Assembly (NCBI GenBank): GCA_039720395.1
Contig: CM077826.1
Location: 25,996,430-26,060,429, forward strand
DNA from: Liquidambar formosana
Lineage: Eukaryota > Streptophyta > Magnoliopsida > Saxifragales > Altingiaceae
Direction: 5' to 3'
Length of the DNA: 64,000 nt
The notes beneath the pieces are model-generated. The model was not told where the DNA came from, searched no databases, and worked only from the letters and a program-made list of their open reading frames with translations. Position numbers and translations under genes: made by a program. How positions within the stretch are numbered: position 1 is the stretch's first letter; each line of letters starts with the position of its first letter. This document shows, one piece after another, positions 11,640 to 23,503 of this stretch.

Positions 11640-14280
11640 CTCACTTTTTCTCCTTTATCGATTTTAAATTGTAATAACAATGTAATCATCAATTCTACGT
11701 GAGGGGTATACCCCAATTGATTTGGAATAATCGAAAAGGAACTAATTATCTAAAGAGGTCCCATTCGGCTAGGTTAATATCCCAATCAATTAGAGAATAA
11801 CAGTAAAGAAACTGGTCATCTAGATGGGTCCCTATACCCCATTCAATTTGGAATAACAGTAAAGAAACTAATTATTTAAAGATGTCCCAATTGATTGGGG
11901 TTACATCCAGATCAATTTTGAATAACAGTAAAGAAACGAAATATCTGGATGGATTGGATACTATATTAATCGATTGAAAACACCATTATAGAAACTAATT
12001 ACTGTATATGATATTTCCCAATCAATAGGGAACAACAACCAATGATATTGTTAGGGACCCCCATAATGGCAGAAACTCATTCAATTGGGTCTCTCACTTC
12101 TGTTTTCTCCAATTGATTGGGATCATACCCCAAATCGATTGGGGCCATAAACTCATTATTTTCACACCATAATGTTCATATTGTTTCCCTACATGTTATT
12201 GATTGGGCAGGAGATCATACATCAATATGTTTTGACCCAACTTTATCCTCTGATACATCTCAAGAATCACCATGCCCATCCTTACCATCTGAACTGTGCA
12301 TCCTTTTTAATTCTATCACCACCTCATCCATCTTCGCAAAAAAATCTTCCTTCATTGATTTCATTTGGTTATTCAGTGTTTCCACAGAGGATGCCACCAT
12401 CCTTCAAATGTCCTTCACTTCCTTCTCCAAATAAGCAAATCTCTCATTGTTAACGCTCTTAAGAAACAAGTAAAATGGAATTTTTAACATACCATACGTG
12501 TCTGCAATGTGCTTACATAAATATAGTGTAATACCACAAAACATATAATACCTTAGCATCGCCTCCATCTATTGTCGAGTGTGATACACTATGGTTTTGA
12601 CATCGTCTCACTATAATCATATATCATCTCAATCTACTATTAACAAACAAAAATTACAAAGTCAAAATACAAATTAATACCGAAAAAGATAAAGGAACAA
12701 TAATTTCCACATATTGGGAAAGGGTACACTATCTTTTCATTTTCATACCCTCCCAACTTCTTAATGTGATTCATTAATCTACAAATTTGTTCATTTCCCC
12801 AATTTCCAACACGTGGCATTCGCCTTTCGCCAACAGGCACCATAAGTTTCCCAACAGATATGTGCTCGATCAAAATAGAAAATCTGGAAGGAAATGAATT
12901 ATATCATTTTACTTTTAAAATAATGACTAAGTTAGACGTCATCTACTAATGTTCTAACATATGATATTACCATTAAAAAGAATAGATAACAATTAATCCC
13001 TTTTTAGTCCTTTCCCTTGAAGTGCTTCACCCCTTTAAGCATATAATCAAACACCATCTTACCCCAATTCATATTCCTTAATGAAGTAACTTCTCGTAGG
13101 GCATATAAAAAAGATCTTTTTGCACACAACTGTTGGGTGGGATACAATTAGGCACCCAAAATATGTAGATCAAACCGCACTTTAAACCCATCTCCTATGG
13201 TTTTATCCTCTTTCAATTGGTTTTCCAACATTGTCAATAGAATCTCCCCCTTTGTATTACAATGCTGATTAGTTAACTCAATAATGTCTTTTCAGTTTCC
13301 ATTGTGGCCATATCACAGCCCCCCTATTTAGCCCCATGATTTGCATCACATGAATGTGTGTAACTTTGAAACTCTTCCCATAGACATCTAATGTGCAACT
13401 GTATAGGTTAAAGTTCTGTACCAACCCCTAACACAATTCTCTGCGGAGATGGGTGCATTTTATATTTAATATGCCTCCGAAACCAATCTCTTCAACAACT
13501 TTCTTTTGATCTTCATTTAAATTTTCAATAACCTTGAAGACCCGGTTAGGAATACACCTAGTACAGAAAATTTCCTACTATACATAATCACCAACTTATG
13601 CTGGTCATGAAATATACACTTAGTAGATGGGCCAAGAATTTTATATTACCTTTTGGGGTTTGCAATCAGTCTGAACTCTATTCGCAACATAATCAACGTT
13701 TTTTTTTTTATTTGCTCCTTAAATATTGCCTTCTCTACGGTGGGAAGGTTGTTCCATTTTCTCACCATCTCTTTTCTCACCAAAACATTTTGTTTATGTT
13801 ATATTGAGATGAAAGCTATGCGTGATTGAAACAACTCGCGTTATCAAACTAACTTATAATGAACTATTTGCTTACCTGTCATGAAAATCTCTCTCATCTA
13901 TGTGCTTAGCTTTCTTTTTTACTATACAAACACAATAAACACAAATGATAGTATGTTACAATAAGCTAAAGAAATGTAACATCTTGCTTCGGTGCGTTTG
14001 GGTCATAGGTATTAATATCTTATCAAAATAACACACGAAGTTGCTGGTTTCTTTGGATCGGCTGTTTATCTTTTTGGGGCGGGTGCTTCACCTAAGTTAC
14101 CTCCTAAAGGTCTTTTCCTACAACACAAATATTATGGGAACCTCATTAAATACAAATGGGATATGTCATACGTTCTAAACTTATTAATATAATATATTGC
14201 AACATAAAATAGACAATACTTAATAACCAACCTGTATGATGGCAATCTAGCAGCCTTGCTCTTCCTCCGTGCCATCTAGT
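11640..14280 (-). pseudogene. Decayed MULE-type ORF (KI-MULE/Ulp1-associated family)
   Basis: Broken - strand reading frames resemble a plant protein family often carried by Mutator-like elements with Ulp1-like peptidase genes. A possible start lies near 14275 (MARRKSKAARLPSYR). Around 13560-13300 the frames read 'RVFKVIENLNEDQKKVVEEI', a 'GFGGILNIKCTHLRRELC' segment, then a stop followed by 'NFNLYSCTLDVYGKSFKVTH' and 'IMGLNRG'. Further on (13200-13020) come 'GDGFKVRF', 'LREVTSLRNMNWGKMVFDYM' and 'LKGVKHFKGK', and at 12873-12640 'GNWGNEQICRLMNHIKKLGG'. Several stops and frame changes show that it is dead. The family assignment is from memory of the pattern; no catalytic peptidase or transposase motif is visible. 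The 3' part runs into the minisatellite and the LTR at 11400. Confidence 0.4.
11690..12140. repeat. Minisatellite, ~60-70 bp unit, about 5-6 units
   Basis: The unit contains 'aataacagtaaagaaacta', 'attatctaaagaggtccc' and 'caattgattgggg' and repeats roughly every 60-70 bp. Units are diverged, the last ones strongly. Related units occur at 1683-1840, 15810-15926 and 17273-17345. Confidence 0.65.
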
Positions 14281-14289
14281 TTAATTGCA

Positions 14290-15800
14290 ATTGCTAGCCT
14301 GTAGAAAAATTATACCACAAAAATTTTGACAAACATCACGGACACTTATTAAAAGATATTGAATATGATGATCTAAAATTGTGTACAACGTGCATGAAAC
14401 GGGTTATTCCAAATGTGTTAAAGTGCGCAACACTTAAAAAATAACTTTTTCAAGTTAGGAATGCTAAAAAATAGTCTACATAAAACAAAGATTTATTATT
14501 CTTAAAACTTACACTCTTATCTACTAATTTATAGTAAAAATTCTATCAAAACATTTTCTCAAACCTATTTCATTGAATAGGTAGCATGCATCATACTTAA
14601 ATGCTCAATGTTCAACAATTTTTTTTAACATGAATAGATTCATATACAAAATTCTATCTATGTAATGTTCAACAATTAAAGGTTTTAAAATCTTGGTGTG
14701 GGAGATTTTTAACAAAGAAAGAGAGTTTTTCTTTAGCCCAGTGACCTTATCTTTCCTTACGATCTCGAAATCTCTATCTATATCCATTGAAAGTTAGGGT
14801 TTGTCTTCCTACATGGATTGACTTGACTCCCATCAAACCAAGTGAGGGGGTAGATGTTCAACACTTCTATTAATCACAATATGGCCTGAAACGAAATCAA
14901 CTTCATTCTAGCTATCTATGATATTTACAAAACATTAAGTAATTAGCTAAGTTCAATAGATATTTGTTAAGCTTAATGGATATTTGTCTATTTAACCAAT
15001 AAAAAGATGTAGTTATGAAACTTCAACCTAGCACTAACCTCTATTATTTGAGCAAAGACACAATCAGCGAACGCAGACAAATAGAGATGGATAGGCAAAT
15101 AGAAAAATAGAGGAAGGAAAAGAGGAATCTATAACTCTGTTCTCTTCAATTTCTCACCAAACAAACACATCATAAATAAGATTTTCTCAACAAACAAACA
15201 GAAAAAGGAAGATGAAAGAAAAAAAAAATAAAGCTTTTTAAGTGAAACTTTGCAATTGTCCAAAACAGGTCATTAGAATATGTTCATGGGCTATAGTTTT
15301 GCATTCATTGCACATTAATATTGGCTATAGTTTTGTAATCCAATATACTTTCAATCCTTCCAATTCTGTTAACATAATAATCTCTACTAGTGTTTTCAAA
15401 GCCACTTTTTAGGCGGTGTGCCCTGGGGCGAGTGGGAGCTACCCTTGAGGCATTAAATTTTAGAAAAGCCCCAATTTACACTAACTTCTGGTTGCCAAGA
15501 AAATGTAGGAAAAATAAAAGAAACATTTTTTCTTTTCTAATCACTTAGCATTAAGCTTAAACACTTTTTTTTTTCTCTAATCACTTAGCAATTTAGCTTA
15601 GTTAAGTTGGTATTTCTTCTCATAATTCGTAAACCATACAAAAAAGCACAAAATTCAATTGTTTTTCCCCTTTCCTACATTTTCTCGGCAACCAAACGAA
15701 GCATTAAAGATTACTTACTGCTGAAGAATAGAAAAGTTTCCATCAATCTCGCCTAAAAGACTAACCTCTCTAGTCATACAAGTAAAGAATAACATTGGAG
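14290..15800. other. Spacer with no recognised gene
   Basis: Only one short ORF (14605-14787, - strand) without a family is seen. The stretch from 15389 ('tagtgttttcaaag' followed by 'aggcggtgtgcc') resembles one end of the hAT-like MITE at 39947, but no second end was found. Confidence 0.4.
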
Positions 15801-15809
15801 AATAACATT

Positions 15810-15926
15810 AAAAAAAAGTGATTATATGGATGGGTCCCAATTGAATAGGGTTACATTCCAATCGATTTAGAATAACAAAAAAGGAACTAATTATCTAAAG
15901 AAGTCCCAATTGGTTGGGTTGATATC
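15810..15926. repeat. Minisatellite units left of the LTR insertion
   Basis: Two units ('gggtcccaattgaatagggt', 'aactaattatctaaagaagt') of the 11690 family end exactly where the LTR begins. The array resumes at 17273. Confidence 0.55.
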
Positions 15927-17272
15927 TGTTGGCCTAAATGGCTTAATTCCCATAGACTTTGATGATAACAATGCACTAAAGATGTTTAAGGACTAATGAG
16001 AATCTAAGTGTCATTAAGACAGGTATCAAAGTCACGAATTAAAAGGTAAAGGACTCAAATGCATTATCCATGGCAAAGGAGAAGCCTATAATAGTTAATC
16101 CAACAATCCAAGGTTGACCAAATAAAGAATCAAGTCAAGAGTGAGAGATTATTAGGATTATTATGTAAGATTGAAAGTTAATCATCCTCACTTAGGATTC
16201 AAGAGCCTAAACCTAAGTATAATCACTTTTTAGTGCTCTAAATTAATATATCACACTGCCCAAGTCAAGGGATTTCAATCCCAAGGACTTAGTATTTTAG
16301 CAGTCTAAAACAAGGTACTTTCAGACGGCTAAAAGTAGTGTTTTAGCAGGATGAAAGTAGTGTTTCAACAGACTAAAATACTTCAGTAGGCTGAAGATTA
16401 GTCAAAGAAAATGTCAGCTCTCTGGTATTTTTAGACGGCTCTATGAGCTAGTTAAAAATCCATTTGAGCTGGCTGAAAGTTGTGTTCAAACGACTGAGAG
16501 CTTGATTCATGAATCCTCAAAATATGACCCTCTCTGGAATTTTCAGTAGCCTTCTTCAGACGGTTGAAAGGGAAATTTTAGACGGCGGAAAGATATTTCA
16601 GTCGGCTGAAAGACTCGAGCTGACTCATAACGGCTAGTTTTATAATGGACTTTTGAAGCATTAAATGCTCACCAAACCTCCTTTCCCAGTATTAATTGCT
16701 ACAGAACAGTCATGTTGGATTCCTTAGCTATATATATAAGCCTTGAACTCATTTATGAGTATTGATTGAGTAAAGAACAAATTCATTGATTGTTATTCAC
16801 TTTCAAACCCTAGAAATCCAAGTGAGCATTTACTGAGATATCAATCTTAGTTGAGTGAGTTTTTAAATCTGTGTTTATCTATTCTTGAGGAGAGTTTCCT
16901 GTACATAAACAATCATCAAATCAACTTGTATTAAAGGGTTATGGAAACCCTAAGTTTTGAAATTCTTGAAGAGGACTTTGTGCAAGTGTTTGGGAAGAAC
17001 ACTTGGGGCTGTGTAAATGTTTTGTCTTCACTTTGGAAGAAGATTGAGTTAGTGGATTTGAATCCTCGAGGGAGCTCTTAAGGTGAGGACGTAGGCGGGA
17101 AGCCGAATATCATTAAAATCATTTGCATTCTCTCTTTGTAAGTCTCCTTATTATTGCATACTTGTGATAATTTTAGCTCTTGCAATAATATGGTTTTAAT
17201 TGTTTAATTAGATTTTAATTTGGTCATCAACCCTATTCACCCCCCTTTTAGGGTTGTATACTTGGGACTACA
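15927..17272 (+). mobile_element. Solo LTR, probably copia (SIRE-like), ~1.35 kb
   Basis: The segment starts TGTTGGCCTAAATGG and contains an early 'tttgatgataacaatg' motif. It ends with the 'attcacccccctttt' / 'gggttgtatacttggg' type of LTR 3' sequence and ACTACA. It interrupts the minisatellite family, whose units lie on both sides. Inside, about ten variants of a 'cagacggctgaaag' motif recur at 16310-16630. A clean target duplication is not visible. The lineage call rests on resemblance only, and no internal retroviral genes follow. Confidence 0.5.
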
Positions 17273-17345
17273 TCCACTCGATTAGAGAATTACAGTAAAT
17301 AAAGTGATTATGTAGACGGGTCCCAATCAAATGGGGTTACATTTC
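17273..17345. repeat. Minisatellite unit right of the LTR insertion
   Basis: 'cactcgattagagaattaca' followed by 'gtagacgggtcccaatcaaa' continues the 11690 minisatellite family interrupted by the LTR. Confidence 0.5.
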
Positions 17346-18290
17346 TCAAGCCCATTTCATCAAATAGTTAGCATGTATAATGGTCAAAATTCAATAATGA
17401 ATTGAAGTAAGGGGAAAAATTCCATTGAATTAAATGTTCTGTAATATTCAAAAAGTAAAGCACCATGAAACACAAATTCAAAAATTAAAAATGAAGGAGC
17501 TTCAATTCTAACTAGCCTTGAGTATTCAAATGAAATGCCAAACCATAAAATTTGTTCAATCAAACTAAAAGCTACGTTCTACTTCTTAAAAATTTGCAAA
17601 AATGGGGTAGAATGAAGGTTAGGGTTAAGGTTGTCAAAGCAATATGCAAGGGAGAAGAGAGATTGTCAATGTCAGAAAATATTGCAATCATAGAGTCGAG
17701 GATTCGGCTAGGGTTTTGAAAACAAACTAATAAAGAAAGTGAAGGAGATGAAAGAGAAAATGTGAGAAAGAATTTCTTACTGAATTAATCAGTCGAGTAT
17801 GGAGTGCCTCTTTGTCGTCGAGCGCGTGAACCGTGGAGACCAATTTGTTGGCGACGTCAACGAAGCTGCCCAAGGCTAAGTCGTCCTTATGGGAGCTGGG
17901 GGCTAAGTTGTCCTTATGGGAGTTTGTTAGCCGATTACCAACTAGGTAACTAGTTTATTTACTTCTAAGATGATGGATGGCTGAGATCAGTTTGATCAAT
18001 ATCTAACGGTCCTCATACGTTTTGGGTATGGTACCCAAAAAAAGTACAGGGTACCATAGAATTTGCCTAATTAATGAATCAAGTGTTGAGCAGTCTACTA
18101 CTCAATTTTTTTAAAGGGGAAATTAGCATTAACCCCTATTAGGGACTGCTTTTAACAAAAAAAGCCACCATAAGATTTTTTTTAACTCCAAAACCCCCTT
18201 TTTTAAAAGATCCTTTAAGCAAAAGGAAATGTTTTTTTAAAAAAAAAATATCTGTTTTAACCTTTTATATTTTGGGAATGTTTCAAACTA
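17346..18290. other. Spacer with no recognised gene
   Basis: No ORF of note. The end near 18110-18240 is a generic T/A-rich intergenic repeat. Confidence 0.4.
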
Positions 18291-18299
18291 GATTCGTAG

Positions 18300-18323
18300 A
18301 AGAAGAAGAAGGGAGGGGCGGGT

Positions 18324-18367
<44 letters not shown>

Positions 18368-18655
18368 GGAGAAGAGGGGCTGTGAAGATTTGGAAGATGA
18401 AGATGAAGAAAAAAAAAAGAAGAAGAATAAGAAGAAAAACCAGATCTGGAAAGAGAGAGGGAGAGGGAGGGGCTGTGAAGATCTAGAAAATGAAGAAGAA
18501 AAAGAAGAAAAACCAGATTTGGAAAAAAAAAAAAAAAAAAAACCCAGATCTGGAAAAAAAAAAAAAAAAAAAAAAAACAGATCTGAAAAATGAGATTTTC
18601 TTCTCTCCTGGTGACTGACCTTCTCCAACTACCACCCCACCATGGCTATTATCTT

Positions 18656-18690
<35 letters not shown>

Positions 18691-18700
18691 TGTCTTTGTT
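18300..18700. repeat. Purine-rich low-complexity block with (GA)n and poly-A/T runs
   Basis: A (GA)n microsatellite (about 18330-18360) is followed by GAA/GAAGA-rich DNA, two poly-A runs (18524-18541 and 18555-18577), then poly-T and (GT)n at 18653-18693. The ORFs across it on both strands (18257-18628, 18390-18593) are compositional artefacts. Confidence 0.8.
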
Positions 18701-18819
18701 TACAACTTTAGATCTGTTGATTTTTGGGAGCTGCTATTATAATGGTTTTGTCAAAACATAAAGCAATAAGTTGCTATTGTGTTGTATAATTTTTCAAAGA
18801 CAATAATAAACAGTTACTA

Positions 18820-18985
18820 TAGTAAACCAACAGGAAAGTGATACTGTTACACAAACTAATTACCAACAGTAAAGTAATACTATTGTATAAACTAACTTAC
18901 CAACAGTAAAGTGATACTATTGCATAAACAAATTGGTACAATTTGATATTGTTGCCATTCAAATACACTAGCAATAGTAAAGTGA
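18820..18985. repeat. Short tandem repeat, ~38-40 bp unit, ~4 copies
   Basis: Units contain 'accaacagtaaagtgatact' followed by 'attgtataaactaa', with increasing divergence towards 18985. Confidence 0.6.
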
Positions 18986-19482
18986 TTTTGTTGCAATGCT
19001 TTAATTAAGATAAACAAAAAGTTGTGTTTTACTATCTAACAAATTAGAATTATCCATAAACAACATTAACACTTTACTGTTGATGATTTTTTTGTCAATA
19101 CATGTGTAAAAAATGACCAAAAACTTCCAAATAGCTATTTACGTTCTTGCGCTCACACACACACATACAACAAAAGAAAAAAAAATTGTAGATTTAGAGT
19201 TTGGAGTTGGAGAGAAGAAGAAGAAGAAGAAGAAGAAGACAAAGAAGAAGAAAAAAGATATTTTTGTCCATATCGTGGTAAAAAGGATTTTCACTAATTA
19301 ATTTTTTTTATAGAACTTATTACTAAACTACTCTTATACTGGGAGTTTCGGCCAAAAATCCTTTTTTTTTTATTTTTTTTTATTTTTATAATTTAATTTT
19401 GGATAAATTACTACTCAATTGACTCGTTTACACTCCTTTCAAGTTTTGACTAGAGGTCTGCTCGTCTGTGGCTATGTATACT

Positions 19483-19519
<37 letters not shown>

Positions 19520-19660
19520 AGCGAGCGAGAACCTTCCCCTCTCTCTGTTCTCACGGTACCGGGCAAAAAGCCTCTCTCTCTCTCTCTATATATATATATA
19601 TTCTGTGTTTTATATATTTTTGATTCTCAGTCTACTTTTAAGTCGTAATCATACAGATTA
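19483..19660 (+). promoter_or_regulatory. Probable 5' UTR/promoter of the KH gene
   Basis: (GA)n at 19484-19514, (CT)n at about 19572-19587 and a (TA)n box at 19586-19600 lie directly before the ATG at 19661. GA/CT microsatellites are common in plant 5' leaders. The exact transcription start is not determinable. Confidence 0.45.
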
Positions 19661-20413
19661 ATGGACTCTTCGTTCATACCTAAGCGTTCATCCGATCCCA
19701 CCACCCCCACCACGAGCAGCGACTCCACCGCCAAGCGACGCCACCACCATCACCCTCACCCGCCATCTTCCTCCGCCACCGCCTCTCCATCATCCATCAT
19801 CACCTTTAAGCCGCCACCTCCACCCCTCAAGCTCGCCACGAACGAAACCCTCTTCCGAATCCTCTGCCCCGCGATCAAGACCGGCGGCGTCATCGGCAAG
19901 GGCGGCGCCATCATCCGCCAGTTCCGTGAGGACACCGGCGCCAAGATACGAATCGACGATGCATTCCCCGGCTGCGAAGAGCGCGTCATCCTCATAGTCG
20001 CCGACGCGGTCAAAACAAAGAAAGATGGCACCATTAGAGATGATAATCAGTCTAATGTCGATGAAACTCAGAGTAATAGCGAAGAATTGGGAAGTTTGAA
20101 CGGCGGCGAGGAGGAGGGATCGCTGGCACAACAGGCGTTGGTTAGGGTTTTCGAGAGAATCTTGAAGGTGGATGAGGAGAGAGGCGGGGGTTCGGCGGAG
20201 AGCGAAAAGGGTGAGGAGAAGGAGAAGAAAGAAGAAGGAGGAGGCAATGTGGTGGTGTGTAGGTTGTTGGCGCCGAGTAATCAGGTGGGATGTGTGCTTG
20301 GGAGAGGAGGAAAGATTGTGGAGAAGATAAGGCAGGAGAGTGGTGCACAGATTAGAGTGTTGCCCAAGGACCATATTCCGGCTTGCGCTTCACAGGGTGA
20401 TGAGTTGATTCAA
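19661..20413 (+). CDS. Poly-KH RNA-binding protein, exon 1 (KH1 and most of KH2)
   Basis: This exon encodes 251 residues of a HEN4/At4g18375-type K-homology protein, a nuclear RNA-binding family in plants. The N-terminus is low-complexity (Ser/Pro/His-rich, residues 1-58). KH1 covers about residues 62-116 with the RNA-contact loop GKGG at 79-82 (context TGGVIGKGGAIIRQ). An acidic Glu/Lys/Gly linker follows (about 120-195). KH2 begins at about 198 with GRGG at 214-217 and the family motif ESGAQIRVLP. The exon ends ...GDELIQ at 20413 before GTAAAG, phase 0, and KH2 is completed by exon 2 at 28754. If unspliced, the frame runs to a stop at 20534-20536 (291 aa). It is GC-rich and undamaged, unlike exon 2. 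The start is chosen because it is the first ATG after the GA/CT leader and fits the family's N-terminus. Confidence 0.85.
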
Positions 20414-21715
20414 GTAAAGTTTTTTGGGAACTTATTTTATTTTCATTTTCTTTCTTTTTCTGTAGAATGCTGTTTGGAGATAACGAATTATGGATTGTTG
20501 TTCCTTCTCTATTTATTCTTTCTTTCTTCCTTCTAATTGAACCCTGACTTTGAATTTGTATGACCGATAATGATACTGTTGTCTGCCATGTTACTTCCCT
20601 GAAAAGAGGACATTGTTTGTATTATAATTCCAAATTGGAATCATAATTAGATTCTAATTTCATGCACATGCATAACTCTTGCATCCTCTAGCCTAGTCTA
20701 GTCTTTATAAAATTGAAGTAGCTCTCATTATTTAAATTTGGGATGTTCTCGTGCAGATTTTCATGCGTTGTGGAAATTGAATGGCTTTGCTGTGTTTACA
20801 TTGTATATGAAGGCATGGACCCATCATTGTTTAGGGGGTCCTTTTTTTTTTTTTCCCCCTTTTTTTTTTTTAAAGAAAATTTGTAATCATCATCACAAAT
20901 GACTAGAAAATATATAGTTGACATCATGTCATGAATCCAGAAATTTGACTAGAGATGATCAGTTCTAGTTAAGGACTTAAATATTGATGTAAATGGATAT
21001 ATTGAGGTTCAAAAACATTAATATACCAATGGATATAACAATGGTAACGAAAATATCGATTTCGATTTGGAGATATGATGGCTATTGTTAGTTTAACATA
21101 GAATTTCTTAGTGACACATTAGTAAACAATTGAATTAGATGCTAAAAACAATTTAGAATCAAAAGATTGCAAATTAAATGTATAGACGACAAGTATGTGT
21201 TGTGTAAGGTACAAAATGTGTGCGTGCTAAACAAATAAAGAATCAAAATTTATGCAAATTCAACATTTAAATGTCACTGAACATTAAAAACTTAAATATA
21301 TACCATTTACACAATAGATAAATCAATAAATCAATGATGTCATATACAAGAACCAGAGGTTCTTTTGCAACCTGGAGACTAGATGCTATAGGCCTGTAGA
21401 GGCCATAAAGGCTATAAAGGATCAAAGGCTATGAATCTATGTCTTCGTGCAGCTGCAGACCAGAGGTGTTTTTGCTGCCTTACAGGGACTGTGTTGTGTG
21501 CTCTCTATAAGCATGTAATTTAGGTTGTGAGATTTTCTTTGCGCCACAATCTCACAGGCTGTGCTAAGGTCCTTGTTAAAGACTTAAAGATATAAAGCAA
21601 TAAAGTTAAAAAAGCAAAGTCCTTGGATATTATTATTATATTTTTTATGACAACGTTTTAAATAGATATCGTTGATATACCCATCGATATGTTCTTGATA
21701 TATCTGTTATGTAGA

Positions 21716-23503
21716 GCAGGAACCTTCTACTAAGGGTGCTGCTCCCTCTTCAGAACCACGATTTTGCACTCCCAATTCAAAACCTAGAAACAACCACGAT
21801 TCCGCACTCACATGTCAGAACCTTGAAACAACCATGATTCTATCTCTCGAGAATCTTAGTTCTAAGTAAGACAGAACGTTGTGATGGAGGGGGAAGGCAG
21901 GGCTATGACCGCTCTCTAAAACTAACCTCTTCTTAGCTTTAACTAAAATGTTTAAAAGAAATAAAAATAATAGGATTGCCATTAAATCATATGATATTAA
22001 TGCTTAGTTAAATACTTCCAATCCTTTATTAAAAAGGAGGTAAAAAAAGGGATAAAGGCATGCTCTTTCTTTTTCTACATTAGTGTGGCTTCTCAAAAGG
22101 ACACTCTTTGCACCTTATTTATTTATTAAAATTCCTTTATAATTCTAATGAACTATAAGATTTAACTTGAATTTACTCTACAATTTCATCCCACTAAATA
22201 TCATATTGAGGTAACACACACATATTTATATACATATTCCACAAACGCTTCCTACAAGCCCACACCTAGCCCAAACCTTTGACTCTTCTATGTTCCTCCC
22301 CTTCCCTACCCCTAATCCATCCCCCACTCCTATTTCGTGCTTCTATGATCTAATATTTTTGATATATCCTCGTGATATTCAATATTTTTGATGTTTTAAA
22401 ATATTTTGATTGATCTAATTCCAAGATAAAATGTAGGTTGGATTTCGTATTGGGAATATCAATGCATTGATATGTCGTTGATATAATCAATTTTTAGTCC
22501 TTGGTAGTGGTGACAAGCTCCTTTTCTTTGATGGTTCCCCTTTGGGGTGAGGCTTCTCTCCATTAGTGCAAAGTACTAGACATCTCCAGTACTTTGCATC
22601 AGTAAGCGGCATGTCGCTCTTTTGCTAGAACAACGGTCAAGATTGGTGGTCTCTTATTTAGCCCCCTAAAACGCTATATTTTTGTAATCCTTAGTTTCAA
22701 TCTCATTAGAGGATAGAAGAAAAAGGAGATGAGACAGAAAGGGGAACACTTCATTTCCGGTGAAGCTTGATACTAGCAGCAAGCTTCCTCCATTTTTGGT
22801 CGATTACACCCACTGTTCTTCATCTTCATCTTTTCAAAACTATCATACATCCTGCTCCACCCGACACCACCATTTCACCATATGCCACAACCACAAGTCG
22901 TGATCTTTTACCCTGCAATGATCCCTCCTTCTGCTCACCACTTACGACTCCTGTTTTTCTGGAAATCCCACCTCCAATGCCATCATGCCATAGAAGCACG
23001 AAGCGGGGGCTAGGGCGGGAGCGGGCGTGGGGATGGGGAAGCAGAGGAACATAGAAGAGTCAAAGGTTTGGGGCGTGTAGGAAGCGTTTGTGGGAAATAT
23101 CTATGATATTTTGTGGGATGAAATTCTAGAAAAATGTGCAAAAAAGTGTTCTTTTGAGAAGCCACACTAATGTAGAGAAAGAGAGAGCATGCTTTTACAG
23201 TTTTACCTTTTTTTGTTTTTCTTTTCTTGAGGAAAAGAATTGAATAAACTAAGCATTAATTTGATATGATTTAATAGAAATCCTATTATTATTAAAAACA
23301 TTTTTCACTTTGGTTAAAGTTTAGAAGAGTTTAGTTTTGGGGTGGAGGGGTCATGCCTTCTCCCCTCCATCACAAGGTTTTATCTTACTTAGAATTGGGA
23401 TTCTCTCTCGAAAGAATTGAGGTTCTTACAAGGTTCTAACTTGGGAGCGCGGAACCGTGGTTTCGAAGCAGGAGCGGCACCCTTGATAGAAGGTTCCTGC
23501 TTC
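21716..23503. mobile_element. Fold-back (long inverted repeat) element in KH intron 1
   Basis: The left arm 21716-22347 and right arm 22989-23503 are imperfect inverted copies around a ~640-bp centre. Outer ends pair 'gcaggaaccttct' with 'agaaggttcctgc'; inner ends pair 'tcgtgcttctatg' with 'catagaagcacga'. Middle blocks such as 'tacattagtgtggcttctca' and 'gtgatggaggggg' also have inverted partners. The arms differ by indels. No transposase is seen; the ORF at 22767-23054 straddles centre and arm and is not convincing. No clean target duplication was found, so the class (MULE-like or other fold-back) is open. Confidence 0.75.

Noticed and set aside
11690..12140. Regularly spaced repeats that might suggest a CRISPR array
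   Set aside because: The units are long, diverged and contiguous without unique spacers, and the genome is a plant nuclear genome.
18257..18628. 123-aa Phe/Ser-rich ORF and the opposite Lys/Glu-rich ORF
   Set aside because: Both are produced by poly-A and GA/GAA repeats; no domain and no gene structure.
19756..20374. Long - strand ORFs opposite KH exon 1 (92, 194 and 68 aa)
   Set aside because: They are shadows of the GC-rich KH exon; the + strand carries two KH motifs.
22767..23054. 95-aa ORF in the KH intron
   Set aside because: It spans the centre and right arm of the fold-back element and has no recognisable family.
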